Shown here in pieces: positions 1 through 8,431 of a stretch of 64,000 nucleotides of DNA. Each line of letters opens with the position of its first letter. Positions within the stretch are counted from its first letter, which is position 1. The translations under genes were made by a program, and so were the position numbers. This stretch comes from an uncultured Desulfuromonas sp. (GTDB lineage Bacteria > Desulfobacterota > Desulfuromonadia > Desulfuromonadales > Desulfuromonadaceae). Location of the stretch: the NCBI RefSeq assembly GCF_963678835.1, contig NZ_OY787469.1:3348001-3412000 (forward strand), given 5' to 3'. The notes under the pieces were generated by a model that did not search any database, was not told where the DNA came from, and worked only from the letters and a program-made list of their open reading frames with translations.

Positions 1-478
1 CTTTAAAGAGGCCAAAAGAAAAGTGAATCACCCTTCCTTCTTCACCACCGAGACTTTCAGCGACGAGTGGGATCTGTTCGCATTCGAGAAATTCACGCAC
101 AAACTCCACATTGGCATCCCCAACGGACATGTTTTTGTGAATGGTGCGAAGATCCTTCAAAACATTTCCACCACCAAAAGCTTTCGCTTTAAGGCAGGCG
201 CGATGCGCACCAAGCTTCAACATCTCGTTGATCAACAGCTCCATGGCATGGATTCCGTAGCGCCCGGCTTCTGTCATGAAAATCGGCTCATCATCAAACG
301 CCTGATTGGAACTCAACAGAAAATGATTCATCCCCATCACGTGATGGACAGGATCATAAAGGCACACCGCAACACAGGAGCCAAGAAGTGTCGTAATCGT
401 CACGGGAACATTTGAAGCATAATGCTCGCCCGGCCCGATAATGACACGTTGATGCCTTTCAAAATTTTCAGTTCGCAT
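1..478 (-). CDS. cheD: Chemoreceptor glutamine deamidase CheD (3' end outside window)
   Basis: Reading the minus strand from ATG at 478 gives an open frame that runs off the left edge after 159 codons. CheD deamidates specific glutamines of methyl-accepting chemotaxis proteins and, in CheC-containing systems, interacts with CheC during adaptation. The visible protein has the family core: PGEHYAS near residue 16, the catalytic-cysteine motif LLGSCVAVCLYDP (Cys35), GMNHFLL with the partner His52, and RYGIHAMELLINEM followed by AKAFGGGNVL. A stop lies three codons upstream in the same frame, so ATG 478 is the first possible start. It reads on the opposite strand from the next gene. Identification is from motifs and is strong; the last residues are not visible. 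Confidence 0.93.
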   Translation of the reverse strand, partial: MRTENFERHQRVIIGPGEHYASNVPVTITTLLGSCVAVCLYDPVHHVMGMNHFLLSSNQAFDDEPIFMTEAGRYGIHAMELLINEMLKLGAHRACLKAKAFGGGNVLKDLRTIHKNMSVGDANVEFVREFLECEQIPLVAESLGGEEGRVIHFSFGLFK

Positions 479-781
479 ATATGCTCAATTCGTTCAATTC
501 AGGATGCAATACCACAAGATTGAGACGAGAAATTGCTGACGCTCTCGGCAAGCCATAAACATTAATTTGTCTATACTTTTTTTAATGTTTTATCACAACT
601 CTAAAATGGGAGGCAACACTTCAAAAGTGAATCATTCAATAACTTCATTCAACGGATAAAAAGGTCCGCGTTGGCAGGACAGACCACTCTCAGACGCAAC
701 AAAGAAAAACAATGCGGGTTTTACCATGTTCGATGCTAAAATTATGCTTTTATTTAGTGAACCAACAGGAGGGATCATCTC
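479..781. other. Intergenic region between divergent cheD and thioesterase gene
   Basis: About 300 bases between divergently read genes, so promoters for both should lie here. The part around 560-600 is AT-rich. I see no convincing sigma-70 pair, RNA gene or strong hairpin. Short frames across it lack ribosome sites and family features. A good Shine-Dalgarno, AGGAGGG, ends 9 bases before the ATG at 782. Confidence 0.5.
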
Positions 782-1297
782 ATGCAAAACGACAACTTTC
801 AGGATCACTATCCCGATGAACTCAGCTACTGCTACGGCTGTGGACGTCACAATGAACACGGTCTGCAACTCAAAAGTTCGTGGGATGGAGACGAAACCGT
901 TGCCCTATTTCAACCCAAGCCTTACCACATCGCGGTTCCCGGTTACGTGTACGGCGGCTTGCTCGCATCGCTCATCGACTGCCACGGCACGGGAACGGCT
1001 TCAGCAGCAGCCTACCGCAATGAGGGCCGCGCGATGGACACCGCCCCACCGCTGCGCTTTGTCACCGCCTCGTTACAGGTCGATTACTTGCGTCCCACAC
1101 CGCTGGGTGGCCCCCTTGAGATCAGGGGGAAAATCAGCGAACTTAAAGGCCGCAAAGTGGTGGTCAATGTGACGGTCAGTGCCGATGGAGAGGTTTGTGT
1201 GCAAGGCAAAGTGATCGCGGTTCAGATACCGGAACATATGGCCGCAAAAATGGACGCCATAGAACCAGAATCAAAACAAAACGGTGAACAGCTATGA
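782..1297 (+). CDS. PaaI-family hotdog thioesterase
   Basis: 171 residues, slightly longer than the usual 130-160 of single hotdog-domain thioesterases, which hydrolyse acyl-CoA or related thioesters in the cytoplasm. An N-terminal CYGCGRHNEHGLQL segment resembles the start of many PaaI/YbgC-like proteins. The stretch VYGGLLASLIDCHGTGTA is the hotdog helix with its conserved Gly-Gly and Asp, and LQVDYLRPTPLGGPLEIRG is the usual central strand pair. The start is set by AGGAGGG 9 bases upstream. The stop overlaps the start of the next gene (ATGA), so the two are translationally coupled. Substrate unknown. Confidence 0.82.
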   Translation: MQNDNFQDHYPDELSYCYGCGRHNEHGLQLKSSWDGDETVALFQPKPYHIAVPGYVYGGLLASLIDCHGTGTASAAAYRNEGRAMDTAPPLRFVTASLQVDYLRPTPLGGPLEIRGKISELKGRKVVVNVTVSADGEVCVQGKVIAVQIPEHMAAKMDAIEPESKQNGEQL

Positions 1298-2088
1298 CGG
1301 ATAAAACATCCAAAGAAATGAGTCGAGATCAGTACAGCCAGGTCGGCGATGCTTACGTGCGCAGTCAAACTCACGCCAAAGGCGTTGACCTCGACTATCT
1401 TCTCGATATGGTCCAGCCGCAAAAAGACTGGCAGGTTCTGGATGTGGCCACCGGCGGCGGCCATACCGCCTTAACCCTGGCTCCGTATGTTCAACAGGTG
1501 ATTGCCGTCGATCTGACACCCAACATGGTGGAAACGGCGAAAAAATTTGTCTGCGACGAAAAAGGCCAGACCAATGTCACCTTCCAACTGGCGGATGCCG
1601 AAAACCTGCCTTTTGAAAACGGCAGCTTCGACCTCGTCACCTGCCGTATCGCAGCGCATCATTTTCCCGATTGTCAGAAGTTTATCGCGCAAAGTGTTCG
1701 GGTGTTAAAACAAGGCGGTTTGCTGGCAGTGCAGGATCATGTGTTACCAACAGAAGAAAATCACGCCCTCTATGTGGATCAGTTTGAACGCCGGCGCGAT
1801 CCATCCCACTTTCGCGCCTATTCCGAGCAGCAGTGGCGCCGGATGTTTGAAAACGGCGGCCTACAGGTCGAGCAAACCCGGCAACTGACCAAACGCCACA
1901 ATTTTACCGACTGGGCCAAACGGATGAACTGCACGGAGGAAACGCTTGAGGAGTTGGTTGCCATGATCAAAAACGCGCCCGATACCGTCATCGCCTGGCT
2001 GGAACCGTTACCGGATGCTGATCATTTCGGTGAAAAGGAAACAAGCTTCGTCAATCACCATATTATTGTTGTTGGTCGCAAAGGCTGA
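1294..2088 (+). CDS. Class I SAM-dependent methyltransferase
   Basis: 264 residues. The SAM-binding motif I is VLDVATGGGHTAL (residues 48-60), followed by an acidic VDLTPNMV after strand 2 and a DLVTCRIAAHHFPD motif typical of UbiE/Methyltransf_11 proteins. It overlaps the thioesterase stop by four bases (ATGA), so it is probably coexpressed with it. Substrate not predictable; UbiE-like similarity alone does not make it a quinone enzyme. Two degraded copies of its last 70 or so codons occur at 5481-5690 and 8091-8333, so this 3' end has been duplicated locally. A short interrupted palindrome also found near both copies lies just after the stop. Confidence 0.85.
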   Translation: MTDKTSKEMSRDQYSQVGDAYVRSQTHAKGVDLDYLLDMVQPQKDWQVLDVATGGGHTALTLAPYVQQVIAVDLTPNMVETAKKFVCDEKGQTNVTFQLADAENLPFENGSFDLVTCRIAAHHFPDCQKFIAQSVRVLKQGGLLAVQDHVLPTEENHALYVDQFERRRDPSHFRAYSEQQWRRMFENGGLQVEQTRQLTKRHNFTDWAKRMNCTEETLEELVAMIKNAPDTVIAWLEPLPDADHFGEKETSFVNHHIIVVGRKG

Positions 2089-2108
2089 TCATTTGTCAAC
2101 AAATGTAG

Positions 2109-2126
2109 GTCAAACGTAGACGTGAT
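2109..2126. repeat. Copy of GTCAA-CCGTAGAC-TTGAC motif (diverged)
   Basis: GTCAAACGTAGACGTGAT follows the methyltransferase stop. It is a diverged copy of a short interrupted palindrome, GTCAACCGTAGACTTGAC, seen at 8352 and 14649. The same motif is split by the group II intron (halves at 43398-43406 and 45350-45360). Possibly a terminator-type hairpin that serves as an intron target. Confidence 0.55.
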
Positions 2127-2148
2127 AATCATAAAAAGGCACCACCAT

Positions 2149-2209
2149 CCATATCGAATAAGGAGATAGCGCGAGGGACGAGCCGCAATCTTATCCTTAT
2201 TCGTTGGGC
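2149..2209 (-). repeat. attC-like recombination site (degenerate)
   Basis: Read on the minus strand it begins with GCCCAAC, fitting the R'' consensus RYYYAAC. Near-complementary arms follow (GAATAAGGATAAG and CTCCTTATTC), and it ends in GATATGG where GTTRRRY is expected. It lies 41 bases downstream of the MBL-fold gene in the same orientation, as in an integron cassette. The attC at 27301-27361 has the same arm sequences, which supports a shared origin. The right core is degenerate, so the site may be inactive. Confidence 0.6.
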
Positions 2210-2249
2210 AATGTTTATTTGGTCTTTCCGTTTACAAGGATAGCTGTGA

Positions 2250-3098
2250 TCAAAGATCAAAACGACTCCCTGTCGGCATATCCTTAATCCTGTCGCCCAT
2301 CACCGACTCCAGGATGTTAAATGCCTGTTTGCCTGTGCAATGCCCTGTATAAGTTACATCAACGGGATAATTCAACATTGATTTGGCAATATTTTCAACT
2401 TCCTTTCTGGTGCCCGCCATCAAATTGAACGGCGGCGAGGCCACGAGATGAAATCCACCGATGACTGCCTTGATGGGGACACCCTCAAACTCTTTCGCGA
2501 CAGTATCAATCATGTTGAGGATACCATTATGCGAACAACCTGTGAAAATCACCAGCTTTCCGTTCTCTTTGATGGCCATCACAATTTCATGAGAAAACGC
2601 ATCAGGCGACAGCCCTCCTTTTGTTTTCAAGTAAAGCTGTTTATTCCCAAGGGGTTTGGGATGAGTATCAATAATTTGGGGAAAGATAAAAACGTCGGGA
2701 ATAATTTCAGTAGGCTTGCCTACGAACTCGAAGCGTTCCCGGTGATCATCCATCATGGTTCGATCTAAGCCGATATATTTTTTCAAAAACCCCAAAATTT
2801 TGCTGTAGCACTCACCATCAGGTGCATCGGCTAGATACACTTTGGCATTGAAATTCAGCTCAAAAAAACGTTTCAGACCTCCGCCATGGTCAAAGTGATG
2901 GTGTGATAGAACCGCCACATCAACAGAATCGATCTTTATAGACAAATGTTTTGCATTATCGGCAAATGCACCTGAGCTCCCCATATCAAAAAGAATCGAA
3001 TGGTTATTAACCTCAACATACAGAGATAACCCCCATTCTGAAGTAAGGTTCAGTTCATTGGTGCTTTCTCTATTTTCAATCAAGGTTGTTATTTTCAT
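2250..3098 (-). CDS. MBL-fold metallohydrolase, COG1237-like
   Basis: 282 residues from ATG 3098. The longer frame starting at 3146 has no ribosome site, whereas GAGGA lies about 12 bases before this ATG. The zinc motif HHHFDH (residues 66-71), TGCSHNGILN, IGGFHL and a C-terminal YTGHCTG give the metallo-beta-lactamase fold. The pattern is that of the group related to dihydropterin aminobenzene-phosphate synthase-like proteins rather than beta-lactamases or glyoxalases. Two bound metal ions and a hydrolytic or oxidoreductive role are expected; the substrate is unknown. An attC-like site follows it, so it may be a gene cassette. Confidence 0.8.
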   Translation of the reverse strand: MKITTLIENRESTNELNLTSEWGLSLYVEVNNHSILFDMGSSGAFADNAKHLSIKIDSVDVAVLSHHHFDHGGGLKRFFELNFNAKVYLADAPDGECYSKILGFLKKYIGLDRTMMDDHRERFEFVGKPTEIIPDVFIFPQIIDTHPKPLGNKQLYLKTKGGLSPDAFSHEIVMAIKENGKLVIFTGCSHNGILNMIDTVAKEFEGVPIKAVIGGFHLVASPPFNLMAGTRKEVENIAKSMLNYPVDVTYTGHCTGKQAFNILESVMGDRIKDMPTGSRFDL

Positions 3099-3238
3099 GT
3101 CCCGATCTTTCCTCTTGTCCTGCAGCCTTTGGAGTCCAACGTTCAAGCTCAGGGGCTGGTGGAATTTGCAGCACTGAGATTTAAAAATGGACAGGCTGGA
3201 ATGGCGCTAGTACGTCAGCATAGTTAAAATTGTGCATT

Positions 3239-3319
3239 GCAGGAGCGGCTTCAGCCGCGAACTCCCATCATGAAAAGGATCAATGACCAGCACAATTCGC
3301 GAATAAATTCGCTCCTACA
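3239..3319. repeat. REP-like inverted repeat, copy 1
   Basis: Two palindromic arms, GCAGGAGCGGCTTCAGCCGC and ATTCGCGAATAAATTCGCTC, flank about 35 bases. The same element in the opposite orientation is at 52274-52351, and similarity extends outward into CTAGTACGTCAGCATA. Each arm can fold by itself. Two copies of this form indicate a dispersed REP/BIME-type family. Confidence 0.8.
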
Positions 3320-3394
3320 GAGGGTCAGATGACACCATTTAGCGAACACCTGAAGGGGGGGGCAAGTCTGCCTTTGACTAATCTTCGCGCTGCA

Positions 3395-5236
3395 TTATAT
3401 AGGCTTACTCCGCCCTTTTTGTTTTACGACATACATGCTCTGATCAGAGACACGCAAAAGTTCCTCTGCCGTCTCTCCATTCTCCGGAAACAGGGAAAAT
3501 CCGACACTGGCCCGGCTCTTCACTTCTAAAGAATCAAACTGAAATGGTGTTTGCAGGGCCTCATTGATTCGGCTAATCAAAGTCTCAACACCCGATAATC
3601 CATCAACTTGGGACAAAAGGATGACAAACTCGTCTCCGCCCATCCGCGCCAGAGTATCTGAATCGCGCATCAACTGCTGCACCCGCTGGGCAACACCCAG
3701 AAGAAGTTTATCTCCAACATCATGCCCATAGGTATCATTGACCTGTTTAAAACCGTCCAGATCCATAAAAAGAACGGCCATCGGCTGCCTGGAGCGCCGT
3801 GATTGAGCAAGGGACTGTTCCAGACGTTCCATCAACAAGTAGCGGTTGGGCAGACGCGTCAAATTATCGTGAAGAGCCATAAACCGCACTGCGTCTTCTG
3901 ATGCCTTGCGTTCACTGATATCGGAAAGGATGTTCAGGGTGGCCAGGTTGTTCTTCCAACGGATCAACACCCCCGTCAACTCTATCGGGTAGACAGTCCC
4001 GTCACGCTTAAGAAACTGACTTTCATAACGGACAGGAGAAGCTTTACCAGCAAGCCGTTTCAGATGATTAGCCATCATCGTCTCACGTGCTTCAGGGGCG
4101 ATCAGAGGCAAAAAGCTGTCCAGTTTCAGCAGTGTATCGTGATCATAACCGGTCATTTCACACGCACGCGGATTTACGAATACCAACCGCTTATTTTGTA
4201 CGACAATGATCCCTTCATGGGCATTATCGACCAGACCGCGAAAAGACTCTTCACTCTCCTTCAACCGCATATTGAGGTTCTGGAGTGTTTTGTTAAACCT
4301 GTTGACCTTGCGATAGCGAGAGAGGAACAAAAAACCAACAACACCGGCAGCTGCCGCCACTTTCCAAAATAATGAAGAGTCAAACCGATGTTCATAGGTG
4401 ACAGCAATCCATTTGCTGTGAATTTCCTGGACCGTATTACTGCCTATGCTTTTAACCGCTTTATCAAGGATGTGCAACAGCACAGGATCGTCATTTCTAA
4501 CGGCAATGCCAAGCTCCCAGTTTCGATTAATCCGTCCGGAAATTTTGATCGACGATGAAAAGTAATGGGTAATTTCATATGAAATAGTTGTCAGGTTGTC
4601 GATAAATCCGTAGATTTCATTTTTCTCAAGTGCAGCAAGGCCATCGTAAATCGTATCAAATTCTGTAATATCCATTTCAGGATATTCCATTCTCAGAAAT
4701 TCGGTAAAAGCATAGCCTTTCACAAGCCCCATGCGATGATGAAGCACATCAGTCAAATCTGCGATGAAGGGCTTTTCTTTCGTTGTAGCAATGACAAGAG
4801 GAATAACGATATAGGGCGTTGTAAAGTTCAGGTATGTTTTTCTTCCAGGCGTTGCCATGGCCAGTGGCAGAATATCGCATTTCCGAGATTTCACTTTCTC
4901 AAGTGTTTCCGGCCATGACTCCGTTGGAACAAGTTGAAAGTTTACTCCTAATCTTTGTGCGACCAAATCAAGATAGTCTGCGCTCATTCCAACATGTTTA
5001 TTATTAGAGACCGCTTCAAAGGGCATCCAGCCAGGATCAACACAAATCTTAATCGTCTTTTTCTGTGCAAGATACGCTATTTCCTCGTTTGTTAACTCCA
5101 GAAGAGATGCTGTTACATCCCGCGTTTCTTCACTGTTGATAGGGCGTCCTGAGGCACTGTCGATGCTATTTTGAGCAAAGGTCAAAGAGGTTTGAAGGAG
5201 AACAAACAAAATCACTATATGAATTAAGTTCAGCAT
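3395..5236 (-). CDS. Periplasmic sensor diguanylate cyclase (PBPb-TM-PAS-GGDEF)
   Basis: 613 residues from the second ATG (5236), which has GAGG 9 bases upstream; the ATG at 5245 directly abuts the GAGG. Order of parts: signal peptide (LIHIVILFVLLQTSLTFA), a type-3 solute-binding domain (about 50-290, with WMPFEAV and YADYLDL-type features), one membrane segment (AAAAGVVGFLFL), a PAS domain (about 335-455, GLVDNAHEGIIVV, GYDHDTLL), and a GGDEF domain. The active site GGDEF is intact near residue 533. RDSD sits five residues before it, so the inhibitory I-site is also present. It should make c-di-GMP in response to a small periplasmic ligand. Single gene. Confidence 0.9.
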   Translation of the reverse strand: MLNLIHIVILFVLLQTSLTFAQNSIDSASGRPINSEETRDVTASLLELTNEEIAYLAQKKTIKICVDPGWMPFEAVSNNKHVGMSADYLDLVAQRLGVNFQLVPTESWPETLEKVKSRKCDILPLAMATPGRKTYLNFTTPYIVIPLVIATTKEKPFIADLTDVLHHRMGLVKGYAFTEFLRMEYPEMDITEFDTIYDGLAALEKNEIYGFIDNLTTISYEITHYFSSSIKISGRINRNWELGIAVRNDDPVLLHILDKAVKSIGSNTVQEIHSKWIAVTYEHRFDSSLFWKVAAAAGVVGFLFLSRYRKVNRFNKTLQNLNMRLKESEESFRGLVDNAHEGIIVVQNKRLVFVNPRACEMTGYDHDTLLKLDSFLPLIAPEARETMMANHLKRLAGKASPVRYESQFLKRDGTVYPIELTGVLIRWKNNLATLNILSDISERKASEDAVRFMALHDNLTRLPNRYLLMERLEQSLAQSRRSRQPMAVLFMDLDGFKQVNDTYGHDVGDKLLLGVAQRVQQLMRDSDTLARMGGDEFVILLSQVDGLSGVETLISRINEALQTPFQFDSLEVKSRASVGFSLFPENGETAEELLRVSDQSMYVVKQKGRSKPI

Positions 5237-5377
5237 CGTGCACATCCTCGAAGAACGTTAATTTCTAACACTAGAGTTGCTTAGTAGAAATAGACAGATA
5301 GAGGGGGTACCACCATCTCGCAGTTTAATCAATAAACGCCCTCTTAGCAAACGTTAGGGGCGCCAATCCAGATTCAA

Positions 5378-5427
5378 AAACAAGAGAAGGCCAGGGCATC
5401 CTGTAATGCCCTGGCCTTCTCTTGTTT
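5378..5427. terminator. Perfect 22-bp hairpin, terminator-like repeat
   Basis: Arms at 5378-5399 and 5406-5427 are perfectly complementary with a 6-base loop, and T-rich tails lie on both sides. Related hairpins with the same arm core (AAGAGAAGGCC or AAGCGAAGGCC) are at about 9406, 27822 and 43292, so this is also a member of a repeat family. It lies upstream of the PBPb-GGDEF gene on the minus strand. It is about 400 bases past the stop of the nitrilase-like gene at 5838. Confidence 0.75.
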
Positions 5428-5480
5428 CATATTTATCCCTCACACAGAGGGACTCTTTTAATCTTCCACCCACGCACTCT

Positions 5481-5690
5481 ACAAGCGGCGGTTAAAGGTT
5501 GAGCAAACCCGCCAACTGACGAAACGTCACAATTTTATCGACTGGAGCAAACGGATGAACTGCTCAAAAGAGACATTTGAGCAGTTGGTGCCCAAGAGGA
5601 AAAACGCTCCCGAGACCATCAAAGCCTGGCTGGAACCGTTGCCGGACGCTAAACATTTGCCAACAAGAGAAAGTCCACCGCAGGCTTGCC
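5481..5690 (+). pseudogene. Fragment A of the 1294-2088 methyltransferase C-terminus
   Basis: The plus strand encodes VEQTRQLTKRHNFIDWSKRM and continues through AWLEPLPDA, nearly identical to about residues 190-250 of the methyltransferase at 1294-2088. There is no start, no SAM domain and the last residues diverge. It is preceded by TTTTAATCTTCCACCCACGC, which also precedes fragment B at 8091, so the two fragments share a junction and were probably copied together or one from the other. Confidence 0.8.
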
Positions 5691-5837
5691 CCCTTTTGGT
5701 ATGTTCAAGTCCGAGAGAAAACTCTTAAAAAAAAAGGACGTTGAGAGGCCGTCTCAATGGGAGACGCGGCATGTGAAACTTTTTATAATGGTATTTTTCC
5801 AGCTGGGCTTATTGAACTATTTCCATCCGTTTCAAGC

Positions 5838-6989
5838 TCATGACTTTGTTCCGCTAAAATTGCTGGCTTTATCTTCTATCCGCTGCCAACCGTTGTTCAT
5901 TGATTTGAAGATCCCGTGTACTTTCATCGGTGTACGAGTGGTTCGGGGGTCAAGCTCGTGAAACATCGGTAGGCTGAAATAGTACAGTCTGGTCGCTTCC
6001 CCGAAACGTAGACGGCAAACCGGTAATCCACCGAAATTGTCAACCAGGTACTCAGGGGTGTCTGCCGATGACATTTTGTGGCTCTTATGAATAAAAACCG
6101 ACGAATGGCCGAAGCTCAACGCTTCTTTTTTGGGTAGGCCACTTGTTTCTGCCGAGGTGTTGCAAAACACGGTGACGGTATTTCGGACTCCCGGCGTGTA
6201 TTGCATATATTCGCCATAAAAACCATTAACCACGTCACGGAAGGCCGTGTGTTCTGGTTTTGGATTGCATTCCAAAACCATCAACAGGTCAAGTTGTTGG
6301 CGACTATTAAAATACAGATGATTGGCTTTGTCGACAATTGCGCTGATGTTCGACTGGTGAAGATCGCGGTAAACATAGTCGAAACAGATCAGGCTCATAA
6401 AAGTGAAACTGGTCGGCTGACAATGAAACAGTGGGAAAACCTTACCTCGGTAAAGGTTGTGCTGCGAATCAAGGTGCTCCTCCCCGACATAAGGATGACT
6501 TTTGGCCTGCATGAAGACCCTGAATCTGCCATCATTTTCCTTAACCGCGGTAATACTGCAGTTGGTTGGAAGCTCATCGATATCACCGCTATCAAGATCC
6601 TGAATGACCGAAGCCAGCGCTTCAGGGTTGTCATCAGAGTAGCGTTCCAGCAACTCCCGGTACTCCACCAGTGGCACATGGTCCACGCCAAAAAATGTCA
6701 CTGAATTCGGCCGAAATCTTTCTTCGATAAATGCCAGCGCACTGTCGACATATTCGCCAGGAATGGCCGCTTCTGGGAGAGCCACAAAATGGCATTTTTT
6801 CAGGTTGCCTTCACCCGTAGCAACGAGCTCGAACACCGTCTTCAGTTCATCCCACTTATTCTTAGGATTGGCCAGTCGACAGGAAAAATCGGCCAAGCCC
6901 AAATGATTGGGAAGCTGGCAAACCATGTAGTACAAAGGATCACCGAGAGGCAAGTCGACATTGATATGTTTCTCTATGATTTCAAACAT
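5838..6989 (-). CDS. Nitrilase-like (carbon-nitrogen hydrolase fold) protein
   Basis: 383 residues from ATG 6989, chosen because GGGAG lies 8 bases upstream; the longer frame would need a TTG. Three elements recall the Glu-Lys-Cys triad of the nitrilase superfamily: VALPEAAIPGE (Glu73), QAKSHPY (Lys163) and SLICFDYVYRD (Cys202). Spacing and order fit the family, and the length is above the typical 260-340. No signal peptide. Upstream and downstream DNA is degraded, so there is no operon context. A nitrilase-like domain is known fused to some defence reverse transcriptases, but nothing here supports that link directly. Fold assignment moderate; function unknown. Confidence 0.6.
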   Translation of the reverse strand: MFEIIEKHINVDLPLGDPLYYMVCQLPNHLGLADFSCRLANPKNKWDELKTVFELVATGEGNLKKCHFVALPEAAIPGEYVDSALAFIEERFRPNSVTFFGVDHVPLVEYRELLERYSDDNPEALASVIQDLDSGDIDELPTNCSITAVKENDGRFRVFMQAKSHPYVGEEHLDSQHNLYRGKVFPLFHCQPTSFTFMSLICFDYVYRDLHQSNISAIVDKANHLYFNSRQQLDLLMVLECNPKPEHTAFRDVVNGFYGEYMQYTPGVRNTVTVFCNTSAETSGLPKKEALSFGHSSVFIHKSHKMSSADTPEYLVDNFGGLPVCRLRFGEATRLYYFSLPMFHELDPRTTRTPMKVHGIFKSMNNGWQRIEDKASNFSGTKS

Positions 6990-7369
6990 CACAAAATCTC
7001 CCAAAACGCCTTAACTTGGAGTTTCACGAACGGGAACTGCTTGACAATTTGAGAAATTCTCCAGAAACGTTCTATAACTTCATCGCTATCATCAGTCACG
7101 TTTCACCCAGGCCGAAACACATTCGCTTTGACCAGAATTTTTTAAGGGAAAAAACATCTTTGGCGAAAATGATGTCGAATCCCTTATGCACCAATGAACA
7201 GGTTAAACCATTGAACGTTTTGCCGCTACCGATTTCAACTCAGCTCGCCTCTATTTTACCAATTTTCCTTATCCAGTCGGCGGGCGTTGCTGACTACCGC
7301 CACAGGACTGTCTACGAAAAAGCCAATATCTTACGTCTAAGTTGGCATCATGTCCCGAATGACGTCCAC
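6990..7369. other. Region without a recognisable gene
   Basis: About 380 bases upstream of the nitrilase-like gene and before the IS5-type remnant. A plus-strand frame of 147 codons crosses it but has no ribosome site or family features. I see no strong hairpin or promoter; it may be decayed sequence. Confidence 0.4.
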
Positions 7370-7944
7370 TCAGGCGCAATTCCTTCGTTGAGCTCCTGCA
7401 AATTCTTGCGCCTTGGCCAACGTCACCAGATGCTCGCGGCTGCGATTGAGAAGTTTTGAGTCTGAGGGATACGTGATGGATTTTGGCTGAACCGTGGTAT
7501 CGACACTGACCCGTTTTAAGCTACTGGACTTAACGACACCAACCAAAAGGCCAACAGCGAGTGTTTGCTGAAATAGAGCTTCCATTCCCTTACTCTTGAT
7601 GCGCTTACACCATTTGCTCAGGCCACTGCGGGCAATGGAAGGGCCATGCTGGAAAAAGGTTTCACCACACAGGTATTGCCAATAGGAATTTTCAGCCAAG
7701 CGGTTGACCACATCGTCTTCACTCAAACGGTAAAGGCTTTGCAGAAACGTCAAACCAACCATCATTCTGGTTGGAATTGCAGGACGCCCCTCGCTTGAAA
7801 GCAGCGAGGCAAACTATTCATCAAGATGATCCCAGCCCATTTGGTCGGCTAATCGAACCAAGCCCTTAGCTGGATTACAAATCGTCTACAGCCTGACTTG
7901 GAACAGCTCATCCTGAGTCGGATTTTTCTGCTTTTTGGTCGCAT
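7370..7944 (-). pseudogene. IS5-type transposase, decayed N-terminal part
   Basis: The open stretch at 7370-7765 encodes MMVGLTFLQSLYRLSEDDVV, the motif NSYWQYLCGETFFQH and SLKRVSVDTTVQPK, typical of DUF772-type IS5-superfamily transposases. Reading back to an ATG at 7944, the same protein continues (KNPTQDELFQV, LVRLADQMGWDHLDE). Reaching it needs one single-base deletion in an A-run and crosses two in-frame TAG codons. The C-terminal catalytic half and both ends are missing. Clearly inactive. Confidence 0.85.
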
Positions 7945-8090
7945 GATTTTGCCGGAAGAATAAGGGTCATTGATTCATTCTTTGCAAATCAATACACCAT
8001 AATTTGATAAATATTACTGCATTTACAAATAGTTAACTCACCTTAAACAATCGACTATTTTAATCTTCCACCCACGCACTCTACCAGCGG

Positions 8091-8333
8091 CAGGCCAAGG
8101 GTTGAGCAAACCCGGCAACGGACTAAACGCCACAATTTTATCGCCTGGGCCAAACGGATGAACTGCTCAATAGAGACATTAAAGGATTTGGGATCCATGA
8201 TAAAAAACGCTCCCAAGGCCATCAAAGCGTGGCTTGAAACGTTTCCGGACGCTGATCATTTCGGTGGAGGGGGTGGAAACGAGCTTCGCCAATCATCATA
8301 TTATTATTGTTGTTGGGCTCAAAGGCTAACCAT
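8091..8333 (+). pseudogene. Fragment B of the 1294-2088 methyltransferase C-terminus
   Basis: Encodes VEQTRQRTKRHNFIAWAKRM, then ETFPDADHFGG. A frameshift in a G-run around 8270 then puts the end (NHHIIIVVG-like) in another frame, up to a stop near 8332. It matches the last 75 or so codons of the methyltransferase at 1294-2088. The DNA match continues past the stop (CATTTGTCAACAA) into a GTCAACCGTAG motif. It is preceded by the same TTTTAATCTTCCACCCACGC as fragment A. Confidence 0.85.
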
Positions 8334-8351
8334 TTGTCAACAAGGAGGCAA

Positions 8352-8372
8352 GTCAACCGTAGCCTTGACTCC
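8352..8372. repeat. GTCAACCGTAGCCTTGACTCC motif copy
   Basis: Interrupted palindrome with GTCAA and TTGAC arms followed by CTCCTTTT. It is a close copy of the intact motif at 14649-14669 and of the sequence split by the group II intron at 43407-45349. It may act as a small terminator and a preferred intron landing site. Confidence 0.6.
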
Positions 8373-8431
8373 TTTTGCCCCCTTATTTTTCGGCAAAAAT
8401 TACTGTGAGATGCCAATTCTGACCATTGTAT

